This document shows, piece by piece, positions 13,991 through 22,872 of a stretch of DNA of 64,000 bases (the stretch's first letter is position 1; each line of letters opens with the position of its first letter). The stretch comes from Crossiella sp. CA-258035 (GTDB taxonomy: Bacteria; Actinomycetota; Actinomycetes; Mycobacteriales; Pseudonocardiaceae): NCBI RefSeq assembly GCF_030064675.1, contig NZ_CP116413.1, forward strand, positions 219,001-283,000, written 5' to 3'. The position numbers were made by a program, and so were the translations under genes. The notes under the pieces are model-generated. The model was not told the DNA's origin. It ran no database searches and saw only the letters and a list, made by a program, of their open reading frames with translations.

Positions 13991-14341
13991 GTGCTACCCG
14001 GCCAGCCGAACATGCAGCAGATCATGGAGCAGGCGCAGCGCATGCAGGAGCAGCTCATGACTGCCCAGCAGGAGCTCGCCGAGGCCGAGGTGACCGGCAC
14101 CGCCGGGGGCGGCCTGGTGACGGCGACCGTCGCGGGCACCGGCGAGCTGAAGTCCCTGGACATCGACCCGAAGGTGGTCGACCCGGAGGACACCGAGACG
14201 CTGGCCGACCTGGTGGTGGCCGCGGTGCGCGACGCCAACCGCGCGGTGGCCGAGCTGACCGCGGAGAAGATGGGGCCGCTGGCCGGCGGCCTCGGTGGCG
14301 GACTCGACCTGGGCGGCCTCGGCCTGCCCGGCGGCATGTAG
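13991..14341 (+). CDS. YbaB/EbfC family nucleoid-associated protein
   Basis: 116-residue DNA-binding protein of the YbaB/EbfC family, thought to act as a dimer that shapes the nucleoid and to assist RecR-linked repair. Typical pattern: amphipathic helix [20 protein letters not shown] (8-27), then [18 protein letters not shown] and the [20 protein letters not shown] block. The tail is glycine-rich ([18 protein letters not shown]). GTG 13991 is chosen because GAGAGGAG stands directly upstream. Upstream of recR as in most bacteria. Confidence 0.93.
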   Translation: MLPGQPNMQQIMEQAQRMQEQLMTAQQELAEAEVTGTAGGGLVTATVAGTGELKSLDIDPKVVDPEDTETLADLVVAAVRDANRAVAELTAEKMGPLAGGLGGGLDLGGLGLPGGM

Positions 14342-14357
14342 CCGGAACAGGACGGCT

Positions 14358-14966
14358 GTGTACGAGGGACCGGTACAGGACCTGATCGACGAGCTCGGGC
14401 GGCTGCCCGGGGTCGGGCCGAAGAGCGCCCAGCGGATCGCCTTCCACCTGCTCGCCGCCGAACCCGCGGACATCTCGCGGTTGCAGGAGGTGCTGCAGAA
14501 GGTCAAGGAGGGCGTGCAGTTCTGCGAGGTCTGCGGCAACGTCTCCGAGGAGACCACCTGCCGGATCTGCAAGGACGCGCGCCGGGACGCCAGCCTGGTG
14601 TGCGTGGTGGAGGAGCCCAAGGACGTGCTCGCGGTGGAGCGCACCCGCGAGTTCAAGGGCCGCTACCACGTGCTCGGCGGCGCGCTGGACCCGTTGTCCG
14701 GCATCGGGCCGGACCAGCTGCGCATCCGCGAGCTGCTCCGCCGGATCGGCGGCGACTCCGGCGGGGTGCAGGTCGCCGAGGTGATCATCGCGACCGACCC
14801 GAACACCGAGGGCGAGGCCACCGCCACCTACCTGGTGCGGATGCTGCGCGACTTCCCCGGCCTCACCGTGACCCGGCTCGCCTCCGGGTTGCCGATGGGC
14901 GGTGACCTGGAGTTCGCCGACGAGCTGACCCTGGGCCGCGCCCTCTCCGGCCGCCGCGCGATGTAG
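14358..14966 (+). CDS. recR: Recombination mediator RecR
   Basis: Ring-forming partner of RecO/RecF that loads RecA at gaps. The 202-residue chain has an N-terminal helix-hairpin-helix ([20 protein letters not shown]), a four-cysteine zinc finger (Cys56, 59, 68, 71), a Toprim domain ([15 protein letters not shown] ... [14 protein letters not shown]) and the C-terminal Walker-B-like strand ending in [10 protein letters not shown]. The start is GTG 14358, 16 bases after the ybaB stop. Its stop shares one base with the next gene's GTG, so the three genes likely form one operon. Confidence 0.96.
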   Translation: MYEGPVQDLIDELGRLPGVGPKSAQRIAFHLLAAEPADISRLQEVLQKVKEGVQFCEVCGNVSEETTCRICKDARRDASLVCVVEEPKDVLAVERTREFKGRYHVLGGALDPLSGIGPDQLRIRELLRRIGGDSGGVQVAEVIIATDPNTEGEATATYLVRMLRDFPGLTVTRLASGLPMGGDLEFADELTLGRALSGRRAM

Positions 14967-15535
14967 TGCACCGGGCCGTCGAGCTGCTGCTGGCCGCCCC
15001 GCCGAAGCTCGGCGGGGTCCGGCTGGCCGCGGTCGACGGCCCGTCCGGCTCCGGCAAGTCCACCTGGGCCGACGCCCTGGTCGCCGAGCTGCGCGCGCGA
15101 GGCCACCACACCGGGCTTGTCCGCTCGGACGAGTTCGCCACCTGGGACGATCCGGTGTCCTGGTGGCCGAGGCTGGTCGCGGGCGTGCTGGAACCGCTGC
15201 GCCGGGGCGAGCCCGGCCGCTACCGCCGCACCGCCTGGACCAACGGCCTGCCGCGCCCCGGCGACTGGGCGGAGCTGCCGGTGCCGGAGGTCCTGGTGCT
15301 GGAGGGCGTGTCCACCGGCCGCCGTTCGGTCTCGCCGCTGCTGTCCTTGCTCTGCTGGGTGGAGCTGGCCGATCCCGGCCACCGGCTGGCACGGGCGGTG
15401 ACCAGGGATGGCGACAGCTGTCGCAACGCGCTGCTCCACTGGCAGCGCTTCGAACAGGGGTGGTTCGGCGTGGACGACACGCGCGGACGAGCGGATGTGC
15501 GGGTGAACACCGAAGGTGACCGCAAGATCGGGTGA
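14966..15535 (+). CDS. P-loop kinase (uridine kinase-like)
   Basis: 189-residue P-loop NTPase with Walker A GPSGSGKS (25-32) followed by TWADALVAELRARG and a substrate-type segment VRSDEFATWDDPVSWWPRL, the pattern of uridine kinase or phosphoribulokinase relatives. VLVLEGVSTGRR resembles the kinase Walker B strand. C-terminal residues (HWQRFEQGWFGVDDTRGRAD) resemble the LID and base-binding part. The phosphorylated substrate is unknown. The GTG start at 14966 overlaps the recR stop by one base, so it is likely co-translated with recR. Confidence 0.82.
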   Translation: MHRAVELLLAAPPKLGGVRLAAVDGPSGSGKSTWADALVAELRARGHHTGLVRSDEFATWDDPVSWWPRLVAGVLEPLRRGEPGRYRRTAWTNGLPRPGDWAELPVPEVLVLEGVSTGRRSVSPLLSLLCWVELADPGHRLARAVTRDGDSCRNALLHWQRFEQGWFGVDDTRGRADVRVNTEGDRKIG

Positions 15536-15619
15536 AACCCTTGTAAAACTCCGAAAAATTCACTCGACCTGATGATGCCTGACGTGGCCGTATCGTGACC
15601 TTCGCATCGTCGGTAGGGC

Positions 15620-15656
15620 CACATGGACGGGTTAGTGTCGGCGACCACACCATGTG
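15620..15656 (+). promoter_or_regulatory. Inverted repeat around the dpp promoter
   Basis: CACATGG (15620-15626) and CCATGTG (15650-15656) are perfect inverted arms flanking TAGTGT (15633-15638), a -10 candidate for the dpp operon. The preceding stretch (15536-15575) is unusually A/T-rich. The layout suggests a repressor or activator site. Confidence 0.45.
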
Positions 15657-15681
15657 ACATCGGACCCATGAGGTGCGCGAG

Positions 15682-17370
15682 ATGCCCAAGATTGACATGA
15701 CACGGGGGTCGACGCTGCGCAAGCTGACCATTGTCGGCGTCGCCAGTATGACCGCCCTGTCCCTGACTGCGTGCGCGCAGTCGCAGCGAGACCAGGGCAA
15801 CCAGGGGGGCAAGACCGGCGGGACACTGACTTTCGGCGCCGAGGGCAAGCCGAGGCACTTCGACCCGTTCTACGCCACCGACGGTGCCACGTTCCGCATT
15901 TCCCGCCAGATCTTCGAGGGTCTGGTGGGCTTCAAGCCGGGCACGGCAGAGGCGGGCCCTGAGCTGGCCACCAAGTGGGAGTCCAGCCCGGACGGCAAGT
16001 CCTGGACCTTCACCCTCAAGCAGGGCGTGAAGTTCCACGACGGCAGCGACTTCAACGCCGAGGCGGCCTGCTTCAACTTCAACCGCTGGTACAACCAGAA
16101 GGGCGCCGGGCAGAGCGCCTCGGTCTCCGAGTACTGGGTGGACAACTTCGGCGGCTTCGCCGACGGCGCCAAGCCCTCGCTGTTCAAGTCCTGCACCGTC
16201 AAGGACGCCTCGAACGTCGTGGTCGAGCTGACCGGCCCGTCCTCGAAGTTCCCCGACGTGCTCGGGCTGCCGTCCTTCTCCATGCAGAGCCCGACCGCGA
16301 TGCAGAAGTACAACGCGGACAACGTGGTCGCGCAGGGCGACAGCTTCGCCTTCCCCGAGTACGCGCTGAAGCAGCCGACCGGCACCGGCCCGTTCAAGTT
16401 CGTCAACTACGACACGACGAACAACCTGGTCGAGCTGGGCCGCTTCGACGGCTACCACGGTGACAAGGCCAAGCTGGACAAGCTGAACTTCAAGATCATC
16501 CCGGACGAGACCGCGCGCAAGCAGGCGCTGCAGACCGGGGACATCGACGGCTACGACTACCCGGCCCCGGCCGACTGGGCGAAGCTGAAGAGCGACGGCT
16601 TCCAGGTCGTGCCCCGGGACGCGTTCAACCTGATGTACCTGGGCATCACGCAGAAGAACAACTCCAAGCTGCAGGACCTCCGGGTGCGCCAGGCGATCGC
16701 GATGGCGATCAACCGGGAGCAGCTGGTCAAGTCGCAGCTGCCGGAGAGCGCCACGGTCGCCACCCAGTTCATGCCCAAGATCGTGCAGGGCTACAACCCG
16801 AACGTGAAGCCGATCGAGTTCAACCAGGCCAAGGCCAAGCAGCTGCTGGCCGAGGCCGGGGCGAGCAACCTCGAGGTCAACTTCTGGTGGCCGAGCGAGG
16901 TCACCCGGCCGTACATGCCGAACCCGCAGGACATCTTCGGCGCGATCGCGGCTGACCTGCGCAACGTCGGCATCAAGCTGAACGTGGTGACCAAGCCCTG
17001 GAACGGTGGTTACCTCAGCGAGATCGACCAGGCCAAGGCGGACCTGTTCCTGCTCGGCTGGACCGGTGACCAGAGCGCGGCGGCGAACTGGATCGGCACC
17101 TTCTTCGGCAACGCGGAGAACCGCTTCTGGACCAAGGGCTCCCCGTGGGGCGAGGACCTGGCCAAGCGGCTGGACGCGGCGGACGTGACCGCGGACAAGG
17201 CCCAGCGGGAGAAGCTCTACCAGGAGCTGAACCGGCAGATCGTGGAGGAGTACCTCCCGGCCGTGCCGCTGTCGCATTCCCCGCCCGCGTTCGTGCTGAA
17301 GAAGGACGTCAAGAACCTGACGCCCAGCCCGCTGACCGCCGAGGAGTTCAGCCCGGTTACCAAGGGCTGA
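15682..17370 (+). CDS. dppA: Peptide ABC transporter substrate-binding lipoprotein (DppA-like)
   Basis: 562-residue family 5 solute-binding protein that captures di- or oligopeptides outside the membrane and delivers them to the DppBC pore. Signal and lipobox: RKLTIVGVASMTALSLTAC, with LTAC as the lipidation site. The body shows the family motifs GGTLTFGAEGKPRHFDPFYA, SWTFTLKQGVKFHDGSDFNA and LQDLRVRQAIAMAINREQLV. ATG 15682 has TGAGGT eight bases upstream. First gene of a five-gene operon with intergenic gaps of 34, 11 and 6 bases and a final four-base overlap. Confidence 0.93.
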   Translation: MPKIDMTRGSTLRKLTIVGVASMTALSLTACAQSQRDQGNQGGKTGGTLTFGAEGKPRHFDPFYATDGATFRISRQIFEGLVGFKPGTAEAGPELATKWESSPDGKSWTFTLKQGVKFHDGSDFNAEAACFNFNRWYNQKGAGQSASVSEYWVDNFGGFADGAKPSLFKSCTVKDASNVVVELTGPSSKFPDVLGLPSFSMQSPTAMQKYNADNVVAQGDSFAFPEYALKQPTGTGPFKFVNYDTTNNLVELGRFDGYHGDKAKLDKLNFKIIPDETARKQALQTGDIDGYDYPAPADWAKLKSDGFQVVPRDAFNLMYLGITQKNNSKLQDLRVRQAIAMAINREQLVKSQLPESATVATQFMPKIVQGYNPNVKPIEFNQAKAKQLLAEAGASNLEVNFWWPSEVTRPYMPNPQDIFGAIAADLRNVGIKLNVVTKPWNGGYLSEIDQAKADLFLLGWTGDQSAAANWIGTFFGNAENRFWTKGSPWGEDLAKRLDAADVTADKAQREKLYQELNRQIVEEYLPAVPLSHSPPAFVLKKDVKNLTPSPLTAEEFSPVTKG

Positions 17371-17404
17371 CCTGCTTCTCCCACCACGAAACAGGATCTG
17401 ACAG

Positions 17405-18412
17405 GTGCTCCGCTACACCGTGCGGCGGCTCCTCCAGCTCATCCTCGTCGTCGGTGTGCTCTCGCTGCTGCTCTTCGCCTGGCTACGCGCGCTGCCAGGA
17501 GGGCCGGTCTCGGCCCTCCTGGGGGAGCGTGGCACCGAGGAGTCGCGGCGGGAGCTCTCCGCGCTGTTGGGGCTGGACCAGCCGATCTACGTGCAGTACT
17601 TCAAGTTCCTCGGTCGCGCCCTCTCGGGTGACTTCGGCATCTCGCTCGGCGTGCAGCCGGGCACCTCTGCCTTCGACCTCTTCCTGGAACGCTTCCCGGC
17701 CACGCTGGAGCTGAGCTTCTTCGCGATCATCCTCGCGATCGCGGCCGGTATCCCGCTGGGTTACCTGGCCGCCCGACAGCGCGGCCGCTGGTTCGACAAC
17801 GTCGGCGTGATCGGCTCGCTGATCGGCGTGGCCGTGCCGGTCTTCTTCCTCGCGTTCGTGCTCAAGCACCTGTTCGCGGTGGAGCTGGGCTGGCTGCCCT
17901 CGGCCGGGCGGCAGGACGACATCGACGCCACCAGGATCACCGGCTTCTACGTGCTCGACGGGATGATCACCGGCGAGTGGGACGCGGTGTTCAACTCCCT
18001 CGAACACCTCATCCTGCCCTCGATCGCGCTGGCCACCATCCCGTTCGCGGTGATCTTCCGGATCACCAGGGCGGCGGTGCTGGACGTGCTGGACGAGGAC
18101 TACGTGCGCACCGCCCAGTCCAAGGGCCTGACCGCGCAGACGGTGCGCCGCAGGCACGTGCTGCGCAACGCGCTGCTGCCGGTGGTCACCACGATCGGCC
18201 TGCAGACCGGCGCCCTGCTGGCGGGGGCGGTGCTGACCGAGAAGGTCTTCGCCTTCCCCGGCCTCGGCGAGGCGCTGGCGCTGGGCTTCGAGCGCAGGGA
18301 CTACCCGGTGCTCCAGGTGCTGATCATCGTGGCCGCCATGGTCTACGTGTTCGTCAACCTGCTCGTCGACCTGTCCTACGCGCTGATCGACCCGCGCGTG
18401 CGGACCCGCTGA
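17405..18412 (+). CDS. dppB: Peptide ABC transporter permease (DppB-like)
   Basis: 335-residue inner-membrane permease. The N-terminal helix (LLQLILVVGVLSLLLFAWLR) is followed by the DppB-type periplasmic loop and five more helices. The EAA loop that contacts the ATPases reads DYVRTAQSKGLTAQTVRRRH with the usual conserved G, and ends FAFPGLGEALALGF as in DppB/OppB. GTG 17405 lies 34 bases after dppA with the short site GACAGGTG. Pairs with the next gene to form the transmembrane channel. Confidence 0.93.
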   Translation: MLRYTVRRLLQLILVVGVLSLLLFAWLRALPGGPVSALLGERGTEESRRELSALLGLDQPIYVQYFKFLGRALSGDFGISLGVQPGTSAFDLFLERFPATLELSFFAIILAIAAGIPLGYLAARQRGRWFDNVGVIGSLIGVAVPVFFLAFVLKHLFAVELGWLPSAGRQDDIDATRITGFYVLDGMITGEWDAVFNSLEHLILPSIALATIPFAVIFRITRAAVLDVLDEDYVRTAQSKGLTAQTVRRRHVLRNALLPVVTTIGLQTGALLAGAVLTEKVFAFPGLGEALALGFERRDYPVLQVLIIVAAMVYVFVNLLVDLSYALIDPRVRTR

Positions 18413-18423
18413 GAGGAGGGGAC

Positions 18424-19356
18424 ATGCCAAGCAAGACCAAGATCGACGATCTGGCTTCCTCCACCGCGGAGACGCAGGTGGACACCGGGGTCAGCCTGGC
18501 GGCCAGCGCGTGGCGGCGGCTGCGCCGCAACCCGGTCTTCCTGACCGGCGCGGGGATCATCCTGCTGTTCGTGCTGGTCGCGATCCTGTCCCCGCTGCTG
18601 GCCCCGCACGACCCGGCCGACCGGATGCTGGCCGACCAGGTGATCAAGGCGCGCAACGAGATCCCGCCGTCCCAGCCGGGGCACCCGCTGGGCGGCGACC
18701 TGCAGGGCCGGGACTTCCTCTCCCGCCTGCTCATCGGCTCCCAGCAGACCCTGCTGGTCGGCGTGCTGGCCACGATGATCGGCCTGGGCGGCGGCCTGAT
18801 CCTGGGCACGCTGGCCGGCGCGCTCGGCGGCTGGGTGGACTCGGTGGTCATGCGCGCGGTGGACGTCATGCTGTCCATCCCCAGCCTGCTGCTGGCGGTG
18901 TCCATCGGCATGCTGTTCGCCCAGGCCAACCAGTTCACCGTGATCCTCGCGGTGGCGATCGTGCAGATACCCATCTTCGCGCGGTTGCTCAGAGGGTCGA
19001 TGCTGGCGCAACGGCACAGCGACCACGTGCTGGCCGCGCGGGCGCTCGGTGTGAAACCGGCCGCGATCGTGTTCCGGCACATGCTGCCCAACTCGCTCGG
19101 CCCGGTGATCGTGCAGTCCACGCTGGTGCTCGCGGTGGCGATCATCGACGCGGCCGCGCTGTCCTTCCTCGGCCTCGGCAACCCGGATGACAACATCCCG
19201 GAGTGGGGCCAGATGCTCGGCGGCTCGCAGACCGTGCTGGACAGCCACCCGTCACTGGCCTTCTGGCCCGCCAGCTGCATCATCGTGGTGGCACTGGGCT
19301 TCACGCTGATGGGCGAGTCGCTGCGCGATGCCCTCGACCCGAAGAACAGGCGGTGA
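18424..19356 (+). CDS. dppC: Peptide ABC transporter permease (DppC-like)
   Basis: 310-residue permease with an N-terminal cytoplasmic extension and a first membrane helix (VFLTGAGIILLFVLVAILSP), then five helices after the HPLGGDLQGRDFLSRLLIGS motif characteristic of DppC/OppC. The EAA motif is HVLAARALGVKPAAIVFRHM and the ending SFLGLGNPDDNIPEWGQML is diagnostic. ATG 18424 follows GAGAGGAGGGG. Encoded 11 bases after dppB. Confidence 0.94.
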   Translation: MPSKTKIDDLASSTAETQVDTGVSLAASAWRRLRRNPVFLTGAGIILLFVLVAILSPLLAPHDPADRMLADQVIKARNEIPPSQPGHPLGGDLQGRDFLSRLLIGSQQTLLVGVLATMIGLGGGLILGTLAGALGGWVDSVVMRAVDVMLSIPSLLLAVSIGMLFAQANQFTVILAVAIVQIPIFARLLRGSMLAQRHSDHVLAARALGVKPAAIVFRHMLPNSLGPVIVQSTLVLAVAIIDAAALSFLGLGNPDDNIPEWGQMLGGSQTVLDSHPSLAFWPASCIIVVALGFTLMGESLRDALDPKNRR

Positions 19357-19362
19357 ATCCCC

Positions 19363-20343
19363 ATGGCGCTGCTTGAGGTTCGTGACCTCAGCGTGGTCTT
19401 CCAGCGGCACGGCGAGGAACCCTTCGCCGCGGTCGACGGGGTCAGCTTCGACGTCGCGCCCGGCCAGACGGTCGGGCTGGTCGGCGAGTCCGGCTGCGGC
19501 AAGTCGGTCACCTCGCTGGCCATCATGGGCCTGCTGCCCAAGCGCGGGGCCAAGGTCAGCGGTTCGGTGAAGTTCGAGGACACCGAACTGCTCTCGCTGT
19601 CGGACCGGCAGATGCGGGACCGGCGCGGCCGGGACCTGGGCATGGTGTTCCAGGACCCGCTGTCCTCGCTGAACCCGGTGATCCCGATCGGCATCCAGGT
19701 CACCGAGGTGCTGGAGCGGCACCGCGGCATGGCGCGCAAGCAGGCCATGGGCGAGGCCAAGGACCTGCTGGACAAGGTTGGCATCCCGGACCCGACCCGG
19801 CGGCTCACCGAGTACCCGCACCAGCTCTCCGGCGGCATGCGGCAGCGCGCGCTGATCGCGATGGCGCTGGCCTGCCGGCCCCGGCTGCTGATCGCGGACG
19901 AGCCGACCACCGCGCTGGACGTGACCATCCAGGCCCAGATCCTGGCGCTGCTGAAGGAACTGGTGCAGGACACCGAGACCGCGCTGATCATGATCACGCA
20001 CGACCTCGGCGTGGTGGCCGGGCTGTGCGACGAGGTCAACGTGCTCTACGGCGGCCGGGTGGTCGAGCGCGGGCGGCGGCACGAGCTCTTCGCCACGCCC
20101 AAGCACCCGTACACGCACGGGCTGCTGGCCTCGATCCCGCGGCTGGACGCCCCGCGCGGGGAAAAGCTGGTGCCGATCCGTGGATCGGTGGCCGACAACA
20201 TCCCGTGGACGCACGCGTGCGCCTTCGCGCCGCGCTGCCCGAACGCGCTGGACACCTGCGTCGAGGTGACCCCGGCGATGGAGCTCGAGGCGGGCCGGTT
20301 GCTGCGCTGCCACAACCCGGTCCAGCAGGAGGTACCGGCATGA
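19363..20343 (+). CDS. dppD: Peptide ABC transporter ATP-binding protein (DppD-like)
   Basis: 326-residue ATPase of the peptide importer. Walker A GESGCGKS (41-48), Q-loop in [14 protein letters not shown], signature LSGGMRQR, Walker [13 protein letters not shown] and the H-loop in MITHDLGVV. The C-terminus has the oligopeptide-type cysteine-containing segment ([14 protein letters not shown]) that may bind an iron-sulfur cluster in this subfamily. Its stop overlaps the next start as ATGA, indicating coupled translation. Confidence 0.94.
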   Translation: MALLEVRDLSVVFQRHGEEPFAAVDGVSFDVAPGQTVGLVGESGCGKSVTSLAIMGLLPKRGAKVSGSVKFEDTELLSLSDRQMRDRRGRDLGMVFQDPLSSLNPVIPIGIQVTEVLERHRGMARKQAMGEAKDLLDKVGIPDPTRRLTEYPHQLSGGMRQRALIAMALACRPRLLIADEPTTALDVTIQAQILALLKELVQDTETALIMITHDLGVVAGLCDEVNVLYGGRVVERGRRHELFATPKHPYTHGLLASIPRLDAPRGEKLVPIRGSVADNIPWTHACAFAPRCPNALDTCVEVTPAMELEAGRLLRCHNPVQQEVPA

Positions 20344-21485
20344 CCGCCCCGGCCGAGACGACCACCGGAGTGTCCACTGTGGACGATGCTCTGGTCACGG
20401 TCGAGGGACTGAAGGTGCACTTCCCGATCAAGCGCGGGGTGGTGCTGGACCGCACGGTGGGCTACGTCTACGCGGTGGACGGCGTCGACCTCTCGGTGCG
20501 CCGCGGCGAGACCTACGGCCTGGTCGGCGAGTCCGGCTGCGGCAAGTCCACCTTCGGGCGGGCGCTGCTCAAGCTCACCCCGCCCACCGCGGGCAAGGTG
20601 GTCTTCGACGGCGTGGACCTGTCCTCGCTCAAGGGCGAGCCGCTGCGGCACATGCGCCGCCGGATGCAGATGATCTTCCAGGACCCGCTGTCCTCGCTGG
20701 ACCCCCGGCAGTCGGTGGAGTCGATCCTGGTGGAGGGTCTGCGCGCGCACAACCTGGACAAGGGCAAGGCGCAGACCAGCAAGCGGCTGCGCGACCTGCT
20801 CACCTCGGTCGGGCTGCCCAGCACCTCGCTGCGCAAGTACCCGCACGAGTTCTCCGGCGGGCAGCGGCAGCGCATCGGCATCGCCCGTGCGCTGACCGTG
20901 GAACCGGACCTGATCGTGGCCGATGAGCCGGTGTCCGCGCTGGACGTCTCGGTGCAGGCCCAGGTGGTCAACCTGCTGGAGGACCTGCAGGAGCAGCTCG
21001 GGCTCACCTACCTGGTGATCGCGCACGACCTGGCCGTGGTGCGGCACATCTCCGACCGGGTGGGCGTGATGTACCTGGGCGGACTGGTCGAGGAGGCCGG
21101 TTCGGACACCCTCTACGCCGACCCACAGCACCCGTACACCAGGGCGCTGCTGTCCGCGGTGCCGGTGCCGGACCCGCTGCTGGAGGACCGCCGCGAGCGG
21201 ATCCTGCTGGCCGGCGACCTGCCCTCGCCGGCCAACCCGCCCACCGGCTGCCGGTTCCACACCCGGTGCCCGTGGCGGCAGGCGACCCGCTGCGACACCG
21301 AGCGGCCGGTGCTCCGGGAGGTCGCGCCGGGCCACCGGGTGGCCTGCCACTACGCGGAGGACATCAAGGCCGGGCGGATCCGGCCGCACGAGGTCGAGGC
21401 GGAGCTGGTGCAGGCCGACGACGGCATCTCGCCGGACATCAGCCTGACCGGTCCGGCGTCGGTCACTGAGGTGCTCGGGCCGTAG
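20340..21485 (+). CDS. dppF: Peptide ABC transporter ATP-binding protein (DppF-like)
   Basis: 381-residue second ATPase of the importer. Walker A GESGCGKS (63-70), Q-loop [14 protein letters not shown], signature FSGGQRQR, Walker [14 protein letters not shown]-loop VIAHDLAVV. It also ends in the oligopeptide-type cysteine segment ([15 protein letters not shown]) plus an extra acidic tail of about 50 residues. Codons 12-15 (Ser-Thr-Val-Asp) carry one copy of the GTCCACTGTGGAC palindrome described under findings, with the otherwise uncommon ACT threonine codon. The ATG overlaps dppD by four bases. Confidence 0.94.
   Translation: MTAPAETTTGVSTVDDALVTVEGLKVHFPIKRGVVLDRTVGYVYAVDGVDLSVRRGETYGLVGESGCGKSTFGRALLKLTPPTAGKVVFDGVDLSSLKGEPLRHMRRRMQMIFQDPLSSLDPRQSVESILVEGLRAHNLDKGKAQTSKRLRDLLTSVGLPSTSLRKYPHEFSGGQRQRIGIARALTVEPDLIVADEPVSALDVSVQAQVVNLLEDLQEQLGLTYLVIAHDLAVVRHISDRVGVMYLGGLVEEAGSDTLYADPQHPYTRALLSAVPVPDPLLEDRRERILLAGDLPSPANPPTGCRFHTRCPWRQATRCDTERPVLREVAPGHRVACHYAEDIKAGRIRPHEVEAELVQADDGISPDISLTGPASVTEVLGP
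20372..20384 (+). repeat. Iterated palindrome copy 1
   Basis: GTCCACTGTGGAC, inside dppF. Exact 13-base palindrome about a central T. Confidence 0.6.
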
Positions 21486-21503
21486 CTCTGTCACCCTGTT
21501 CCC

Positions 21504-22154
21504 GTGCGATATCGGGCGCAGCGCGAGGCGATCGTGGCCACGTGCCGGCGACTGGTCGAACAGCGACTGGTCGTCGGCACGGCGGGCAACGTCAGCCTCC
21601 GGGTCGATGATCTTCTACTGGTCACCCCGAGCGGGGTCGACTACGACCAGCTCACCGCCGAGCAGGTCGGCCTGCACCGGCTGGACGGCAGGCCGGTCGA
21701 GGCGCCGCTGTCGCCGACCAGCGAGCTCCCCATGCACCAGGCGATCTACGCCGCCGGTGCCGCCAGGGCGATCGTGCACACCCACTCGGTGGCCGCGACC
21801 GCGCTGAGCTGCCTGGTCGAGGAGATCCCGCCGGTGCACTACTACCTGGGCATATTCGGCGGCGCGGTCCGGGTCGCGCCGTACGCGCCCTACGGCAGCC
21901 CCGCGCTGGCCGAGGCCACGGTGGCCGCGCTCCAGGGCTCCTCGGCCTGCCTGCTGGGCAACCACGGCGCGGTGACCGTGGCCGGCACCCTGGCGCACGC
22001 CTTCCGCCGGGCCGCCTACCTGGAGTGGCTGGCCGAGGTGGCGCTGCGGGTGCTCTCCAGCGGGGTCACGCCGCGGCTGCTCTTCGCCGAGGAGCTGGCC
22101 GAGGTGACGCCGCGGATCCAGGAGTACGGGCAGCACCCCGGCGAGGAGATCTGA
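21504..22154 (+). CDS. Class II aldolase/adducin family protein
   Basis: 216-residue zinc aldolase of the fuculose-phosphate aldolase / ribulose-phosphate epimerase fold. Seen: LVVGTAGNVSLR (substrate-phosphate loop), LVTPSGVDYDQL, SELPMHQAIYAA, the zinc ligands in VHTHSVAAT and a third His in LLGNHGAVTV. It probably cleaves or isomerises a short phosphorylated sugar or aldehyde; the substrate cannot be assigned. GTG 21504 lies 18 bases after dppF, so it may be read from the same message. Confidence 0.87.
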   Translation: MRYRAQREAIVATCRRLVEQRLVVGTAGNVSLRVDDLLLVTPSGVDYDQLTAEQVGLHRLDGRPVEAPLSPTSELPMHQAIYAAGAARAIVHTHSVAATALSCLVEEIPPVHYYLGIFGGAVRVAPYAPYGSPALAEATVAALQGSSACLLGNHGAVTVAGTLAHAFRRAAYLEWLAEVALRVLSSGVTPRLLFAEELAEVTPRIQEYGQHPGEEI

Positions 22155-22190
22155 CTCTTCCGGGCCAGGCTGAAGAGCATGTCCGGGGAC

Positions 22191-22802
22191 CTAGGCGACC
22201 AGGGCTTCCAGCGCCTCGCGCTCGAGCCGTTCGGCCTCGTCCGCGCGGCGCTGGGCCCGCCGGACCAGCAGCGCCACCATCAGGCTGAGCACCGCGGCCA
22301 TCGCGATGGACAGCAGCAGGCCGAGCACCGGGTCGGAGGTCAGGCGGCCGCCGGTGTAGCCCAGCAGCGAGGCGTAGGTGGCCCACAGCGCGGAGCCGAT
22401 CACCGCGGCCACGGTGAACCGGCGCGGGCCCATCCGGAAGGTGCCGGCCAGCATCGCGCCCGCGATGCCGCCGCCCGGCACGAACCTGGCCGCGACCAGC
22501 ACCGGCTCGCCGTGCTGCTCCAGCCGGGCGCGCACCCAGCGGACCGAGGCAGGCGTGCCGCCCTTGCGCCGCTCGAAGCGGTGCAGCGCGGGCGGGCCGA
22601 ACTTGTAGCCCACCCGGTAGTTGATCAGGTCGGAGATCAGGCAGCCGACCGCGGTCACCACGATCACCACCGGCAGGGAGAGCTGCCCGGACGCGGCGAG
22701 CAGTCCGGAGCTGATCACGAACGCCTCGGTGGGCGCCAGCGGAACGACCGCGACCACGAAGGTCGCCAGCAGCAGCAGCTCAGGCACAGCGGTGAAGTTC
22801 AC
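22191..22802 (-). CDS. DedA family membrane protein
   Basis: 203-residue integral membrane protein of the DedA/VTT family, implicated in lipid-carrier flipping and envelope homeostasis. Several hydrophobic helices; the family motif region reads AARFVPGGGIAGAMLAGTFRM (the F/R-x-x-P-G-G/R type), and an N-terminal acidic segment APTEAFVISSGLLAA. The C-terminus is a charged helix (RRAQRRADEAERLEREALEA). Start is GTG 22802. Confidence 0.87.
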   Translation of the reverse strand: MNFTAVPELLLLATFVVAVVPLAPTEAFVISSGLLAASGQLSLPVVIVVTAVGCLISDLINYRVGYKFGPPALHRFERRKGGTPASVRWVRARLEQHGEPVLVAARFVPGGGIAGAMLAGTFRMGPRRFTVAAVIGSALWATYASLLGYTGGRLTSDPVLGLLLSIAMAAVLSLMVALLVRRAQRRADEAERLEREALEALVA

Positions 22803-22872
22803 ATCTCGCCCAACGTAGGGAACACGGTCGTGGATCCGGTCTGGCCCGGTCCTTCAGTGACTCTTCAGCTGC

